DNA from: Nageia nagi
Taxonomy: Eukaryota; Pinophyta
DNA: 64,000 bases
Direction: 5' to 3'
Assembly: GCA_050084985.1 (NCBI GenBank)
Contig: JBITNC010000001.1
Coordinates: 194,618,001-194,682,000, forward strand
Both the position numbers and the translations under genes were made by a program. Position 1 is the stretch's first letter, and the number at the start of each line of letters is the position of its first letter. Below, in pieces: positions 11,132-23,200 of this stretch. The notes beneath the pieces are model-generated. The model saw only the letters and a list, made by a program, of their open reading frames with translations. It was not told the origin of the DNA and ran no database searches.

Positions 11132-12051
11132 TAATGCTCAACAAATACAATATCAAGCCTAGAAGGGCTGATGTTGGCCTCCAAGGAGCCAACTAGGGCA
11201 TAAGAATATATCCTCTCACCACTGGAACAATCCTGAAATCATGGAACAGTACACTCCCTCAGAATAAGATTCCCCTCCACCGAAGGAGTCCTCAAACTCT
11301 GGATAACCATTGAAGGTAGAAGCAATACCTCAGAATAACATTGGGTGGGCAAAGGTGCTACACCAGTTTCATAGACAGACAAGATCCCTCAGCCTGAATG
11401 CCCTCTAGACGCTACGCCTACGAAGGTTGTTTAGCACCGCTAAGACTTGCTGTCCTCTAGACGTTATGAAAGTAATAATAATTCTATATATCTAGTAATG
11501 AGACTCCAAGGGTTAATATAGCCTTCCTTGGTCCAAATTACACCTCAATGTCATCACCCAATCCCCTCATGGCCCATCGTTGGCACATAGGGATCAATCC
11601 AGGCTCAACATGGGTATCTGGGCCTTCCCTATACTCCACGTGAACCCAGGATTGCATGCGTGGGCCTAGGAAGCATCTGTGCGCACCTAGGGGACAACAT
11701 GGGTCTCAAGGCCGAATTTGGGGGTCTAGAAGCCTTCCCCAAGCTGGTGTAGTTGTCTAAATGCTCCCAATCTCAACATTGGGGCCATTAAGTGCTCATT
11801 CATCCATACAATGCTAAATAGACCTTGGGATTCCCACAATCATGTTTCGGGATCTCCAAGCATGACAATGACACCTAATCTAACCTTAGGAGGGAGACAT
11901 CCCACTTGGGGCTCACAATGGGGTCTATTGAACCATTAAGTCTCCTATCCTAAGTTAAAAATATGAAAATACAATGCATAAATAAAGTATATTACAAGAG
12001 GAACCTTTCAGACCCCACAATTAATTACAATAGAACAAGGGGGGCATCACA
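10764..12051 (-). repeat. Solo Ty3/gypsy LTR, minus strand
   Basis: About 1.29 kb, beginning TGTGATGCCCCCC on the minus strand and related to the LTR at 7823-9027. It has no PBS or gag beside it. Candidate target copies are GACGT (10759-10763) and GACTT (12052-12056), 4 of 5 identical, which fits an old solo LTR left by LTR-LTR recombination. Confidence 0.6.
11069..11124. repeat. (TA)n microsatellite
   Basis: An uninterrupted run of alternating T and A, about 56 bp, followed by a short imperfect extension to about 11133. It lies inside the solo LTR. Confidence 0.97.
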
Positions 12052-12836
12052 GACTTCCAACCTATGGGACACCATAGGAGCCTCTTGAAGACCTTGATCC
12101 ACCATGATGGGAAGTATAAAATAAATTTTGATTTTAGTTTGCATCTTGACAGAAGTTTGTTGACAAAAACGAATGGTTAGATCTGCTGAAACAAGCAGCT
12201 AAAGAATGGTCATCATTAACTTGGAACATGACTCAGATTGGGACAGTTTTGATGATGTACTTTGATGAGGAATTAGTGATAAACATACTAATTTTTGGGA
12301 CTGCACATCAGCTGAACTGTTGTGTTGCATGTGGGAAACAAATGGGGACTGTTATGATACACAATAAGGCTGCAACTTTGACACATTTTGAGTCTGTAAT
12401 AAGAGAACTAATGGCTGATTTCATGGGCTGCACATTGGCTGATCTCAAGACTGCACTACTGATGTGGAACAGCAGTTTGGGGACTGTTTGGTACAGTTAT
12501 TTCCAAAGAGTTTTTGGCTGCATTTTGGTTTGATCTTGAGTTTATGTCAAACATCAGGATTAAATTTCTTTTGCCTGCTGCATTTAGTTTGTTTGTGTTC
12601 AATATGCAGGAAATGATTATTAAACATGAGTTAGTAGATTTCAAATATGCCTATTTGCAAGACATGAATGATGACAGTCAAATCATCACAATTTTAGCAT
12701 GTATGACTCTTGATGTTGCATTTGTACCAAAGGATACATGGAACGTGTTGAAGGATGTTGGGACATTTGGTGCTGTTGAAAGAGATCATGAGGATTGGCA
12801 TTTCTTGAGGACAAGCAACCTTGAGCAGGGCGGACT
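12052..12836 (+). other. Unrecognised sequence before a gypsy LTR
   Basis: Two overlapping plus-strand frames (12228-12533 and 12514-12930) read continuously for about 100 and 138 codons, but I recognise no domain. Phrases around TTGGCTGCATTTTGG and GGGCTGCACATTGG recur, suggesting local duplication. A purine-rich stretch (GAGCAGGGCGGACT) lies directly before the LTR start at 12837 and could be its polypurine tract. On that reading this would be the 3' end of a decayed gypsy element. Confidence 0.35.
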
Positions 12837-13710
12837 TGTAATGTCCCAATTTTGGACAATACTTCTACTTCATCATGTTGTTGCTACATGTGGACCACTT
12901 GGAGTGGGACATTCCCCCCTTGGTAAATGATTAAATGTAATTGATGTATTTCATAGTACTTAGGAATCATTTAATCCATTGTAATTAGCACTTATGGGAT
13001 GCCCTCTTCTAGAGTTATTCTTGGGCATGATGTATTAGTTAGATCTTGAGATAGGAGACTTGTGGGTCTAAGGGATCAATTGTGAGCCCCAATGTGGGAC
13101 GTCTCCCTCTTTGAGATAGTTAGTTGTATTTATTGCATCTAGGCATAATTGCATGGATCCCAAGGTCAGATCTAGATTCCCTAGTGGGACGTCCAGTTAC
13201 ATAAGGTTAGGACGCACAATGGAGAGGGAATCATCCTGACTTTACATCATTTCGTATTCTCTTGGAGAGACCTAGCACAATGCAAACCTATTCCTCTTGT
13301 GTAGCACGAGAGAGGGTTTAGAGGAGAGGTGATGCCTCTAGATCTCTAACTGAGGATTCACACCCGTTAGTCCATTTAGTGGTATTCTGAGATTCCATTC
13401 AAGCATGGGAGAGCTCCTTCAGTGGTGCGTCCAAGTTTGAGGGAGTGTGGTTTGTCCCATCCACCTTAGATCTGGGGTTAGAGACCCTAGCAGTGTGACA
13501 TCAGCCTTACTTGTGCATTTGTAGTTCATGATACTTGAGATCTAGCCTTCTAAGCTAGACATCTAGCCCTTTGGGCCATTGTACTTGCTTTTGAGGATCA
13601 ATACAATTCAGATCCACATTCTTCTTGGTCTCATACAATTTCCTCATCATAGTTTCTTGTTGTTTAAGCTTGGAATTGCCCTATTTTGTGTAAAGAATTG
13701 TTTCTCTTAA
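12837..13710 (+). repeat. Ty3/gypsy LTR, plus strand, 3' end lost
   Basis: It starts TGTAATGTCCC and shares ordered blocks with the LTR at 41264-42034 (GGAGACTT.TGG, CAATTGTGAGCCCCAA, GACATCAGC, and the AT-rich end with AAAGAAT). The expected GGGAC.TTACA terminus is not found, so the right end is eroded near 13710. Confidence 0.55.
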
Positions 13711-14939
13711 TTTTGAGAGAGGAGAAACCAAACTTGGGTATTGTAGCCTTCCCCAAAAACAAGGAGAGGGGGAGTTGTTGAGGAGGAGCCAATTTGTCTT
13801 CTCATGGGAGGAACTTTGCTGCCGAGCTATGGGGTTTGCATGGTAGAGTGATCATTGTTGTTCGGTGGTGTGCCCAAAATTAATTTTTTTTTGTTGCTAA
13901 GGTGCAAATTCGTTAAAGCATTTGTCAAATGCATGACAGGATCTGTCGATAAGGTGGAATCAGGTTGAAGGGAAGACATGATCAGATTGGTGATCTATAG
14001 GGTTGCAGGATTCATAGCACAATAACAAGAGAGCGGAGCTCGCTAGAGGGTGGAGATAATACACAACAGGCGAGAGCTGCAATGCAGATTCAAGTTGTCA
14101 CTTTTAGACAAAAGGGGACAAGTCTGTATAAGTTCGTGCAACCCTATCCAGAAACAAAGACCATGTTTGTGGTACAATTGATTTACTCCAACAATCACCT
14201 GTGTGTTTTTTTTCTTTATACAACTTCGTATCTCGAAGTCCAAGATGTGCTTGATGTTGCAGATATGGCAGGGCATAGCTAGGGTAAAGAGAAGACCACT
14301 CGAGAGGGGCAATACGGAGTCATGGGCTCTATGGAGTCATAATAGACAAAGAAAAGGAGTTCAGGATGGAGCAGGCATAGAGAAAAATGAGTACAGTAGG
14401 ATCACCAGCTTTACAAAATGGTGAGCGCCGCAAGTGTGCTGGGATTGAGCACCGGGAGCCAAGCGTGCACTATCATGGGATGCACAGAGACATAACATTG
14501 CGAGCCATCATAGAGTCACAAAAAAGAAGGTCACAAGCTACAGTGGATGTCGTAGGTCACAGTAAGGATGATTGCAACGGAGTCATAAGGTTGCAGCGAA
14601 GGTCGCAGCAGATGAATCATAGCTCATAGGTCATAAAGGATGGGTCATAGGTTGCAATGAATGGGTAGCAGGTCGCAATGGATGAGCCTACGAAGATCAC
14701 AACAGATGGGAAAGGTCATAGCTCATTGCGGACAAGAGTGGGGTCATGACTCGCTGCGAACAAAAGTGGGGTCATAGCTTGCAATGGAGAGGATAGGCTC
14801 AGAGAGTGTAGACTATGATTTATTTTTTTATTTTTTTTGGATTCTTGAGGAAAGAAAGCAAAGTACAAAAATGAAAAAGGAGAGGAAGTTATGTCTTTGT
14901 CTTGAAATTTGGTTGAATGTTATTCAAAATAATGTTGGT
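13711..14939. other. Non-coding stretch with irregular short repeats
   Basis: No gene is recognised. From about 14490 to 14810 short phrases such as GGTCATAG, GTCGCAG and TTGCAATGGA recur irregularly. This looks like a decayed simple repeat or retroelement leader. Confidence 0.45.
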
Positions 14940-16450
14940 GTTTAGATTTCGATTTTCAAATCACATGACCAATAATAAAAATTTGTTTGTTGAGTTGGAT
15001 ACCAAGTATAAAAGCAAAGTTGTGTAATGACAAAGCATTGGAAATTGTTACAAAAGGATTTTGAAAGAAGAATACTAAGATACATACTACAAAACAAAGT
15101 TGAAGCATTGTTTGATGTAAGTGAGACAGCTCATAGAGAAGAACTACAAAATTGTGTTTGATAACATAGAATGCATTGATTACAAATTTACAACAAGCTG
15201 AATAGAAACCATATTGTTATCATTGTTTGAATGAATTCAAATAAAATGTTCCCCTTGAAATCTGGAGGTCTCGATAGTAGCTTTTACAATGCATCCATTG
15301 AAGACAAAAAGTTGTGTTATTTGACACAAACATTTGAAGTTTGGATTTGTTGGATGCAAGAGCAATCGATCTAATGTTGAAAAAGGAAAAGAAGATTGTG
15401 GAGCTTGTTCCATGAGGAAACATAATTGAGGAAGCTTTCCAGCTTTCTAAGAGGAAGACCATGGAGAGCATCACATCCTTTGCAGTTGATTCATTCTGAT
15501 ATATATATAGATGTCAATACAAGCACCAAGTGTTGGGAAATTCTATTGAATATTTCTTAGAAAGCATGGATTTATTTCTTGGAGATAACAGTAATGCATA
15601 TGAAATATAGCATTAAGACAATGAGGATGAATTGTGGAGGAGAATTTAGTCCAATAAATTCAATAAATTTTATGATGAGAATGGCTTAAGAAGGCAATTG
15701 ATAGAAACATACACACCTCAACAAAATGAAGTTGTGGAAAGGAAAAATAGAACAATCATGGAGATGGCTTGTTGCAAGTGATTGATTTGGAGAATTAATT
15801 GAGGCTTGAAGCAATGGCTAGATAGGTGTATGTCCTCAATAAAAATCCTATAAATGTGGTGAAAACATGACACTTATGAAGCTTGATTTGGAAAGAAGCC
15901 TTCGATAAGCGATTTGAGAGTTTTTGGTTGTTTGACTTATGTTCATGTGAATGATGAGAAAAGGTAGAAATTAGATGCATCAAGTGAAGCATTAATTTTG
16001 CTGGGTGCTTCAAAGAAAGAAAAGCACATAGATGTTATACTCATAGGACTAAACAATTGATTATTTCAAAAGATGTGATTTTTGATGAAGGGGGAGAAAT
16101 GAAACATACATGTTTCTTGAGTATTTCAAAAAAAGGCAAGGCATATAAATGTTATAATTGGAAGACAAACAATTGATTGTTTCAAGAATATGATTTTTTT
16201 AAGAACAAGAATTTTATGGCTAGCAAGAAAATTAGACTCTGAAAATGACAAATGATGATTGTGATAGTGGTGTTCAAGTTCAAGCATCAAGTGGTAGTAC
16301 TCCTCCAAGTAGCCCTCCAAGGACAAGCACAAAAGGTAAGAGAACATTGCAAGCTCAACCATCAAGCCAAATGTAGGATCAAAATTTTGAAAAACAACTC
16401 ACAAGAAACCAAGTTCAATTCAAGGGCAAGATCAAGTATGAGTAGAAAAT
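14940..16450 (+). pseudogene. Old Ty1/copia pol fragment (PR-INT), heavily decayed
   Basis: Pieces of a copia polyprotein appear in order in shifting plus-strand frames. They are: a protease-region remnant (SNHMTNNKNLFVELD, near 14955); a GAG-pre-integrase MFPLEI (about 15247); LQLIHSD (about 15483); an integrase core RMNCGGEF (about 15625) followed by TPQQNE and ERKNRTIMEMA; and the post-core FGKKPSISDLRVFGCLTYVHV (split, about 15890-15955). Near 16020-16200 a short segment is duplicated. Stops and frameshifts are numerous and RT is missing. The lineage differs from A, B and C. Confidence 0.8.
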
Positions 16451-17210
16451 AAAGTAGCAGGGCAAACAGCAAAATTGCAGTTTGGGGAAGAATCCAGAGC
16501 CAAGTCCACAAATACTTGCTTTTTGGATTGCTGTTTTTCTTTATAAACTCTATATCAATGAATGGAAGTAATGCTTTTCAATATGCTTCATAAAGTTTCA
16601 CTCCGCATGAGGGTTTCTGCAGGTTGGTGGATTTTCTAATACTTTGAAAAGCTATGAAGTTCTCTTTTCAAGTATTTATGCTGGCCAATTAGTGATTATG
16701 TTGGTACATGGACCAACGTTCTAAGAGATAATGTGGCCAATAGTTCAGCTTCTAGGCAGACAATCACTATTAGACTAATCATTGCCACTAGTCTGCTCAT
16801 ATTTATGCAAATTGTTAATCATAGTTGATTATTCACAGGTATATATGATTGATTGTTTTGCATATGTTGTTTGAAACATGATAACATATAACAAACAGAC
16901 AATTATATCTAGGTTCAATATGCATGTGTGTTTACGTATTGTTCCCCAGAAGTACTCCATTTTAAGTGTCCTTCATTATGAAATATAGACGTCTATAACA
17001 AACCATGCAATTTGAGTTTGATGTGATTGTTTATTATGCATCAATAAAATACATAAATGAACTCTCTTCATGTGTCAAAGCTTTATTTAACTTAAACAGA
17101 CAAATAAATCAAGAATAATATCTAAGAAATCTTCTGGTCTATTGGACAATAAAATGGTCTAATAGATTTAAGTTCTCATTCAACAAAAATAGTATGAGAT
17201 GACTTCATAT
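16451..17210. other. No recognisable gene
   Basis: AT-rich sequence between the copia relic and the last helicase exon. If the helicase gene continues, this is its next intron. Confidence 0.5.
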
Positions 17211-17293
17211 CAGATAACGTGCAAATTTAATAGTTTCTTCTTCTATTTGTTGCGCAAGCTCTTTTGTTGGGGCCATAACCACTGCATAAGGTC
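17211..17293 (-). CDS. RH21: Helicase exon 9 (motif Ia)
   Basis: It reads [16 protein letters not shown] and on to FARYL. The acceptor is CATATAG at 17294. After the CTG at 17211-17213 the genomic sequence is ATATGA where a GTATGA-type donor would be expected, and reading on gives a stop. The downstream exon is not found. Confidence 0.8.
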
Positions 17294-20200
17294 CTATATG
17301 AACAAATACAAACTCATTTAGACTCTGCATATACTTGCTATAAAGGGAAAAAAATCATTTTCCAAATAAATGTTTCTGATCCAGTCTACATTGAAGATAA
17401 CTTGAGAGACCAAGTTTAATACCGCACTTTCATATCATTTATGGCATTTGAGTATCACAACTAGTATGATGCTTTTAACTTTTGGTTATGATGTTCAGGA
17501 TATAAAGATGAATGCATTAAAGGCCTTGATAATATATTGACATCAAGATGTAAATACCAGTTGCGTGAATATAACTGATAAACATGAAGGGGACATCAAC
17601 AATGCTAAGGCAAAGTCAACATAAGGATTATGATATAACATCATAACAAGAAAGAAAGTAAGTATATTAATATCCATAGATGGCCAAAAGCAGTCAATGA
17701 GATTATTAAGTACAATCATGTACCTAGTGCCAACAAAGCCCTAAAAACAGGCAGCAACTAAGAAAAACCTAAAGCATAGAGAATGATAAAAGCAAATACA
17801 ATCACATAGAGGTCCCAACCCTAAAAGGAAGGGGATATAACATCTAGAACCACCAAAGGGAGGCCATTCTGGGCCTCTTTGGGCCGAGAGTATGGCATTA
17901 CTCTCTGCTCCAAAGAGGGGTCTCGATGAACTATGCGAGATATGTCTATGGTACTATCAATGGTCAAAAAGAAGGATGTGATCTGACGAGTTGATGTGGT
18001 GGGTGCGCTGGATACATCTCTTGGTCTGTCGAAGGGGCCGAGTAGGTTTGTCGAAGTGTCTTCTGAGAGCCCCTTCAAGGGAGGGTGATGCATTGGACCT
18101 TGGTCGGGCATTGTGCTTGCTCAAGAAGCCACCTTCGAAGGGCCAAAGGAGGAAGACCTCTCAAAAATAGAGAGCTAGACAAAGCTGCTAGAGTCTCGAA
18201 AGAGGCAATAATATCAACCTTGAACCTTGTAGTAAATTGGGCACCAAAAGATGAAATGGTCCTCGAACTCAATCTCAATCGAACAAAGGTGACAAACTCA
18301 TGAGTCATGGTCTGTGTGGTGGTCTGTCTCAATCCTCAGCTAGTGAGAGCAGACTCAAAACTGTCCGAGAACATCCTCAATCCAAGAGGGAGATGTAGAC
18401 TTGTATACCCAGGCAGGAGGATCAGGCCTCTGTCAATGTGTAGGTAGCATTGGGTGTCAATGTAAGAGAGAAATCAAATTTTAAAAGGCCAATATACCAA
18501 CCTTGAAAGCACAATAGCACGAGGCACCTTTACTAGTTCAAAGGATTTCTCTGAATACAGATCTAAGTAAGGATTTCAAAAAGAATTATAACCATCACAT
18601 ATGTTCTAAGGAGAACAAACTTCACGGTTTGGCCCTCATTAGAAACCTTGCAACAAGAACCTAACAAAAGTATCCATGCCAAAATGAAAAACACAAATTG
18701 CCACCACTACTAGCTGAATTTTAGCACTGGCCACATAAAACTCTCCAGTTCATCATACATGCCAAAACCACGTTATGTTGCAAATGAAATTGTAGGTGCA
18801 TTGTCGATTTGGTATAGAATAACATCAATAACAGATCTTGGTTTCTGATACTTCTGTATAACTCAAACAATTCGCCTAAATGGTTTAACCCACAGGGAAA
18901 AGCATAGAAAACAAACTACAGATGAGGGTGACCAATTATTTAGGTCAACCAATTCTGAGGGTCACAATCACATGTTCAAGATCTAGATTTACTTCAGCAT
19001 AACATCCACAAAAGGGCATAATATTTTTATGTATCTTTAAAAGAGAACTTTTGACAGATAATGAGAGTTTTATGTTTTTGAAATTCTTTTCTTCATGTAT
19101 ATAGGAAATATAGTTGGAAATGGAACAAATCCCACTTGAGTAAGAACTAGAATTAAATCGCAGAGACCGCATTTAACTTCCAGTATTTAAACTTAAAATA
19201 CTGAACATCAATTTCCTTGTGGTTCTCACAAACAATAGAAAAATGGATGTTTATTTGTGTTTATGGAGGATTTTGTATAATATATAATAAACCAAGAGGA
19301 ATAAATACGCCAACTGATATTTTATATCATTTACTAGAAGTAATAAAAGAACAATAGAATAAGAAATATTTTTTTCAGCCCAACATCCGGTGAATAGTGA
19401 ATACATAAATCTTAAGTAAAAAAAATACAGTGGAACTTGCATGATCTAAATATATAATATTGTTAATACATGAGAATGTCAATCATTCAAAAATAGTTGA
19501 CAATTTACAATATATAAATAATATTACTGCTTGATAATATTATGTTTTTCTAGAACTCATGTGAAGCAGTATACACAGGGTGACTATGGATAGGCAATGC
19601 AGTCAACTTAATTTAATTCTCATTATTATTTCCTTTCCATCTCAAATTTTCCTACTTACTGCTCGCAGCACCAGGCCTCTAAGATAAGATAGACCAAAAA
19701 CGTCAGAACATTTCCAATTAGGAGAAAACTAGTTCAAGGAGTAATATTCTACCAACGTTAAAGGAACAAGATTCAAAAAACAATTTTCAATGAATGGTTG
19801 TAACGTTGTGAGTATATAAGCTATTTACCTTCAGCTTCAATCTCTTCTGTCATTGGTGGCAACATTGATATGTATGTCAGCATGGGCAATACAAATGCAG
19901 CTGTCTTTCCCGATCCTGTCAATTGTCAAAAAAAGATAAATTTGATATCTATGTCAACATGTGCATTACAAATTCAGCTGTCTTTCCCAATCCTATCAAG
20001 TTTCAAATAAACACGAATTCCAGTACCAGCTTTTAAAATTCAATGTTAACAGAGAGTATGGTTCAAAAGAGAATTAAACCAGCAAACACAATCTAACGAT
20101 ATTGAATAAAATGGTTCAGAAAAATCGATGCTTCCTCTATGACGTCTTGATGCCTATCTCTTTCTTAAGGAGAGAGGGTTGTATTATAATGTTTTAGTGA

Positions 20201-23200
20201 AAGGTACCTTCTAAAATAATCCATGCAGGTTCTTATAGGCGGTTAGTACAGAGCTATTTGCATAGGAATATTCTAGGAGATTTGGTCTTCATCTCATCAA
20301 TGATATCATGAAGTGGAACAGCTGAGTTATATATTGTGAAAGTTGTACCCTTTGTTTTCCATTAGTGGGGAATGAAACAGCACATATTACTGGATGTGAG
20401 TATTACTCTGCATCTTACCAATCATAGTGGGAATTGGAATTCGGTACTCTAATATGAATATTCTATCATTCTTTTCTACATTGTGCAGGCCACCAAAGGG
20501 ATCAATATGAATCTTTTTTTAAAACAGTTTAAATTGGTAGTCCTCAATGCTCTCCAAATTTCATGGTAACCAGGTTCACACGATTACATATATTTATTTC
20601 ATGTAAATGGAAGGGAAACTCTCAAAATGGTAGTAGACATATTCCAGGTCAAGCCGTCAAGCAATATCTGGATGCATTTATGACCTTGCAACGTTTATGA
20701 ATTTTGTGAAGCAAATTTATGAAGCAACTCAAAATCAATATCACCAAATTAGTCAAGTTACAGATTTACCTGTTTCTGCAATACCAATAACATCCCTCTG
20801 TTGGAGGTCAAGAGGAATGGCAGCCATTTGGATTGGAGATGGTTTCTTGTAATTAGCCTTTTCCACAGCTTTCAATAATTCTGAGCCATAGGTTGTGGAA
20901 CGCATGAGCCCTTTAACGAAGTTTAAAAATTCACTTGAAAATACTGTTATCTATTAATCATGATACTATTCCTTTGGCACAGAATGCACTAAAATTCAAA
21001 CTCAAAAATTATTTCTGGCCCCTTTTAGTTCTCAAATGCTAGGTCTGTAACTTGGAAATTTTGTTTCTATACCAAAAAACGTATGAATATCAAACCTGCC
21101 TTATATGAGATGTTGTAGTCTTCGTGGAAAATTCGCCAGTCTCTCTCTGTCGTTTCCTCGAGCTGAATGATAATGTGACAATCAAAATCAACAGAGCATG
21201 AAAAACGTTTTAGCATTAATTATCTCCAAGAATAAAGCTAATAACACATGCTCAAAAAACAACTCAACAATGCTAGCAGAATAGTAGTCTGCATAATTCT
21301 TACTCATCAAAATACATAATGGCATTCATTAAGCAAAGATAAACTTCCTGGATTGAAAGGAAAAATGCAGAAGAGGATGCCGTGTGGCTAAAGATAACTA
21401 TTGTATGCTCTATCATCTGATCTAGCACCCAAAGGCATTCTACCTTCTTTTCTGACCAGTGGTGATCCACATGCATATCAAAGGTATCATATGTATTTGC
21501 AGCTTCTTCTTTTTGTCTTTGGGCTGCTGCCTCTTCGGGCTTCTCCTCCACCCCATCTTTACTCTGTCAAGTACAATAACATATAGGACTTCACATTAAA
21601 AAACTACAGAATGAGTCTTTTGTAGCTAAAACAAATACATCTAACAGTAACAAAACACAAAGCCATAAAAAAGTCAACATATTAATAGGAGATACTTGTA
21701 TTTGTGCCCTGAGATCCTTCTCATTCTTTGCTGCAAGCTGCAATTAAAAGCATTCCAGAGATATTATCATTTTTATTGTTTAACATAATATGAAAAAGAA
21801 ATTTGGAATTGAATAGTAAAAATCGTACAAGATGAATATTTACAACATCTACAATGCATTTTAAATTTTTAATACATGCACTCTATGAATAATGTACATA
21901 TGCCGAATAAAACGCAACTCTATAACGTGGGTACATCAACAATCAACATGTATCCAATTTTTAAAAGAAATATCATTTTATAGCAAATTTGACGCAAAGA
22001 AACAATAGTGAAGCATGAAGTTACTATTTCTTTCATTCTATGACAGAACTCTTGAAACAATATTTCCACAAGTACCAATGGTTCTTACAGGCTTCCACTA
22101 ATCAATACCGTGAGGAGCTCGTATCATCTAGAGTTATCAAAGATTAAAAACTCTAGTTAAAAAGAAAAAAGATTATTTTATTGTAACTACAAGATAAGCA
22201 TAGTGGTTCTTGGTTCCAATGTTTAAACCATGCTCCAATATCATATGTAACAAAAATATCTTTTTGTTGAGCATTCTACTCTTGATCTTGTAAGAAAGAA
22301 AAGTACATAAAAAGGAAAGCAAAAGATAAGCATGTCAATTTTGAAAATCTCAACTTAGACATCCCTTTGGTTGTATTTGATCTTAGAGACATGTTATGAT
22401 AATATAGGAGGGTATATTATAAGTATAGGAATACAAGATTGTAATGTACAAGAGAACATATATCAAATTATTGCATTGTATATGGTTGATATAATGTAAT
22501 GGGATAATTGCTGGACGTCATGTGGTGCATATCCTTTACAGGTTTAGGGATTCCCTAGAGTCTACAACCATGGGGCTTTACCACCCTAAGTATTATTATT
22601 AGTTAGAAATTTAAATACAAAGAGAGATGTCAATATAATATTATCATGATGAATATTGTGGAAGATTTGTATATACGGCTTCAAATAGATATTTCTTTTA
22701 CGACTTCAAGCACTTTACTTGGAGAATTCAAGAATTGACACCTCAAAGTTACTATAGGAGTAATTTCTTACTTAAAGAGTATTTTATGGTGTTTTTTTTA
22801 TTTAAGAATTTTCTAACATGATAGTCCAACTAGGACCACTCAACCCTAACCATTATTAGGAATTAGCTAATAAAATAATATCACAAATTCGAATTATAGC
22901 AAAACAACAAAATTGAATACCAACTGAAGAATAATACCACCACACAATGCCAATTGAAGAATAACTCATAATAGACAAACCCATAATAGAAAGCAACTTG
23001 AGGGGGTGAACCTCTAATAGCTTTGCAAGATTTATAGCAAAATAATAAACTAGGGCAAGCAAGATTTATAGCAAAATAGTAAAATCCAATTTTTCCTTAT
23101 TACTTTGAAACTTACTAAATTCTAAAAATTACCAAAAATGCTCTAGCTTATACTAAAACTGAAATTAACTCAAACAAGCATCAAATTGCTCACAAAAAAT

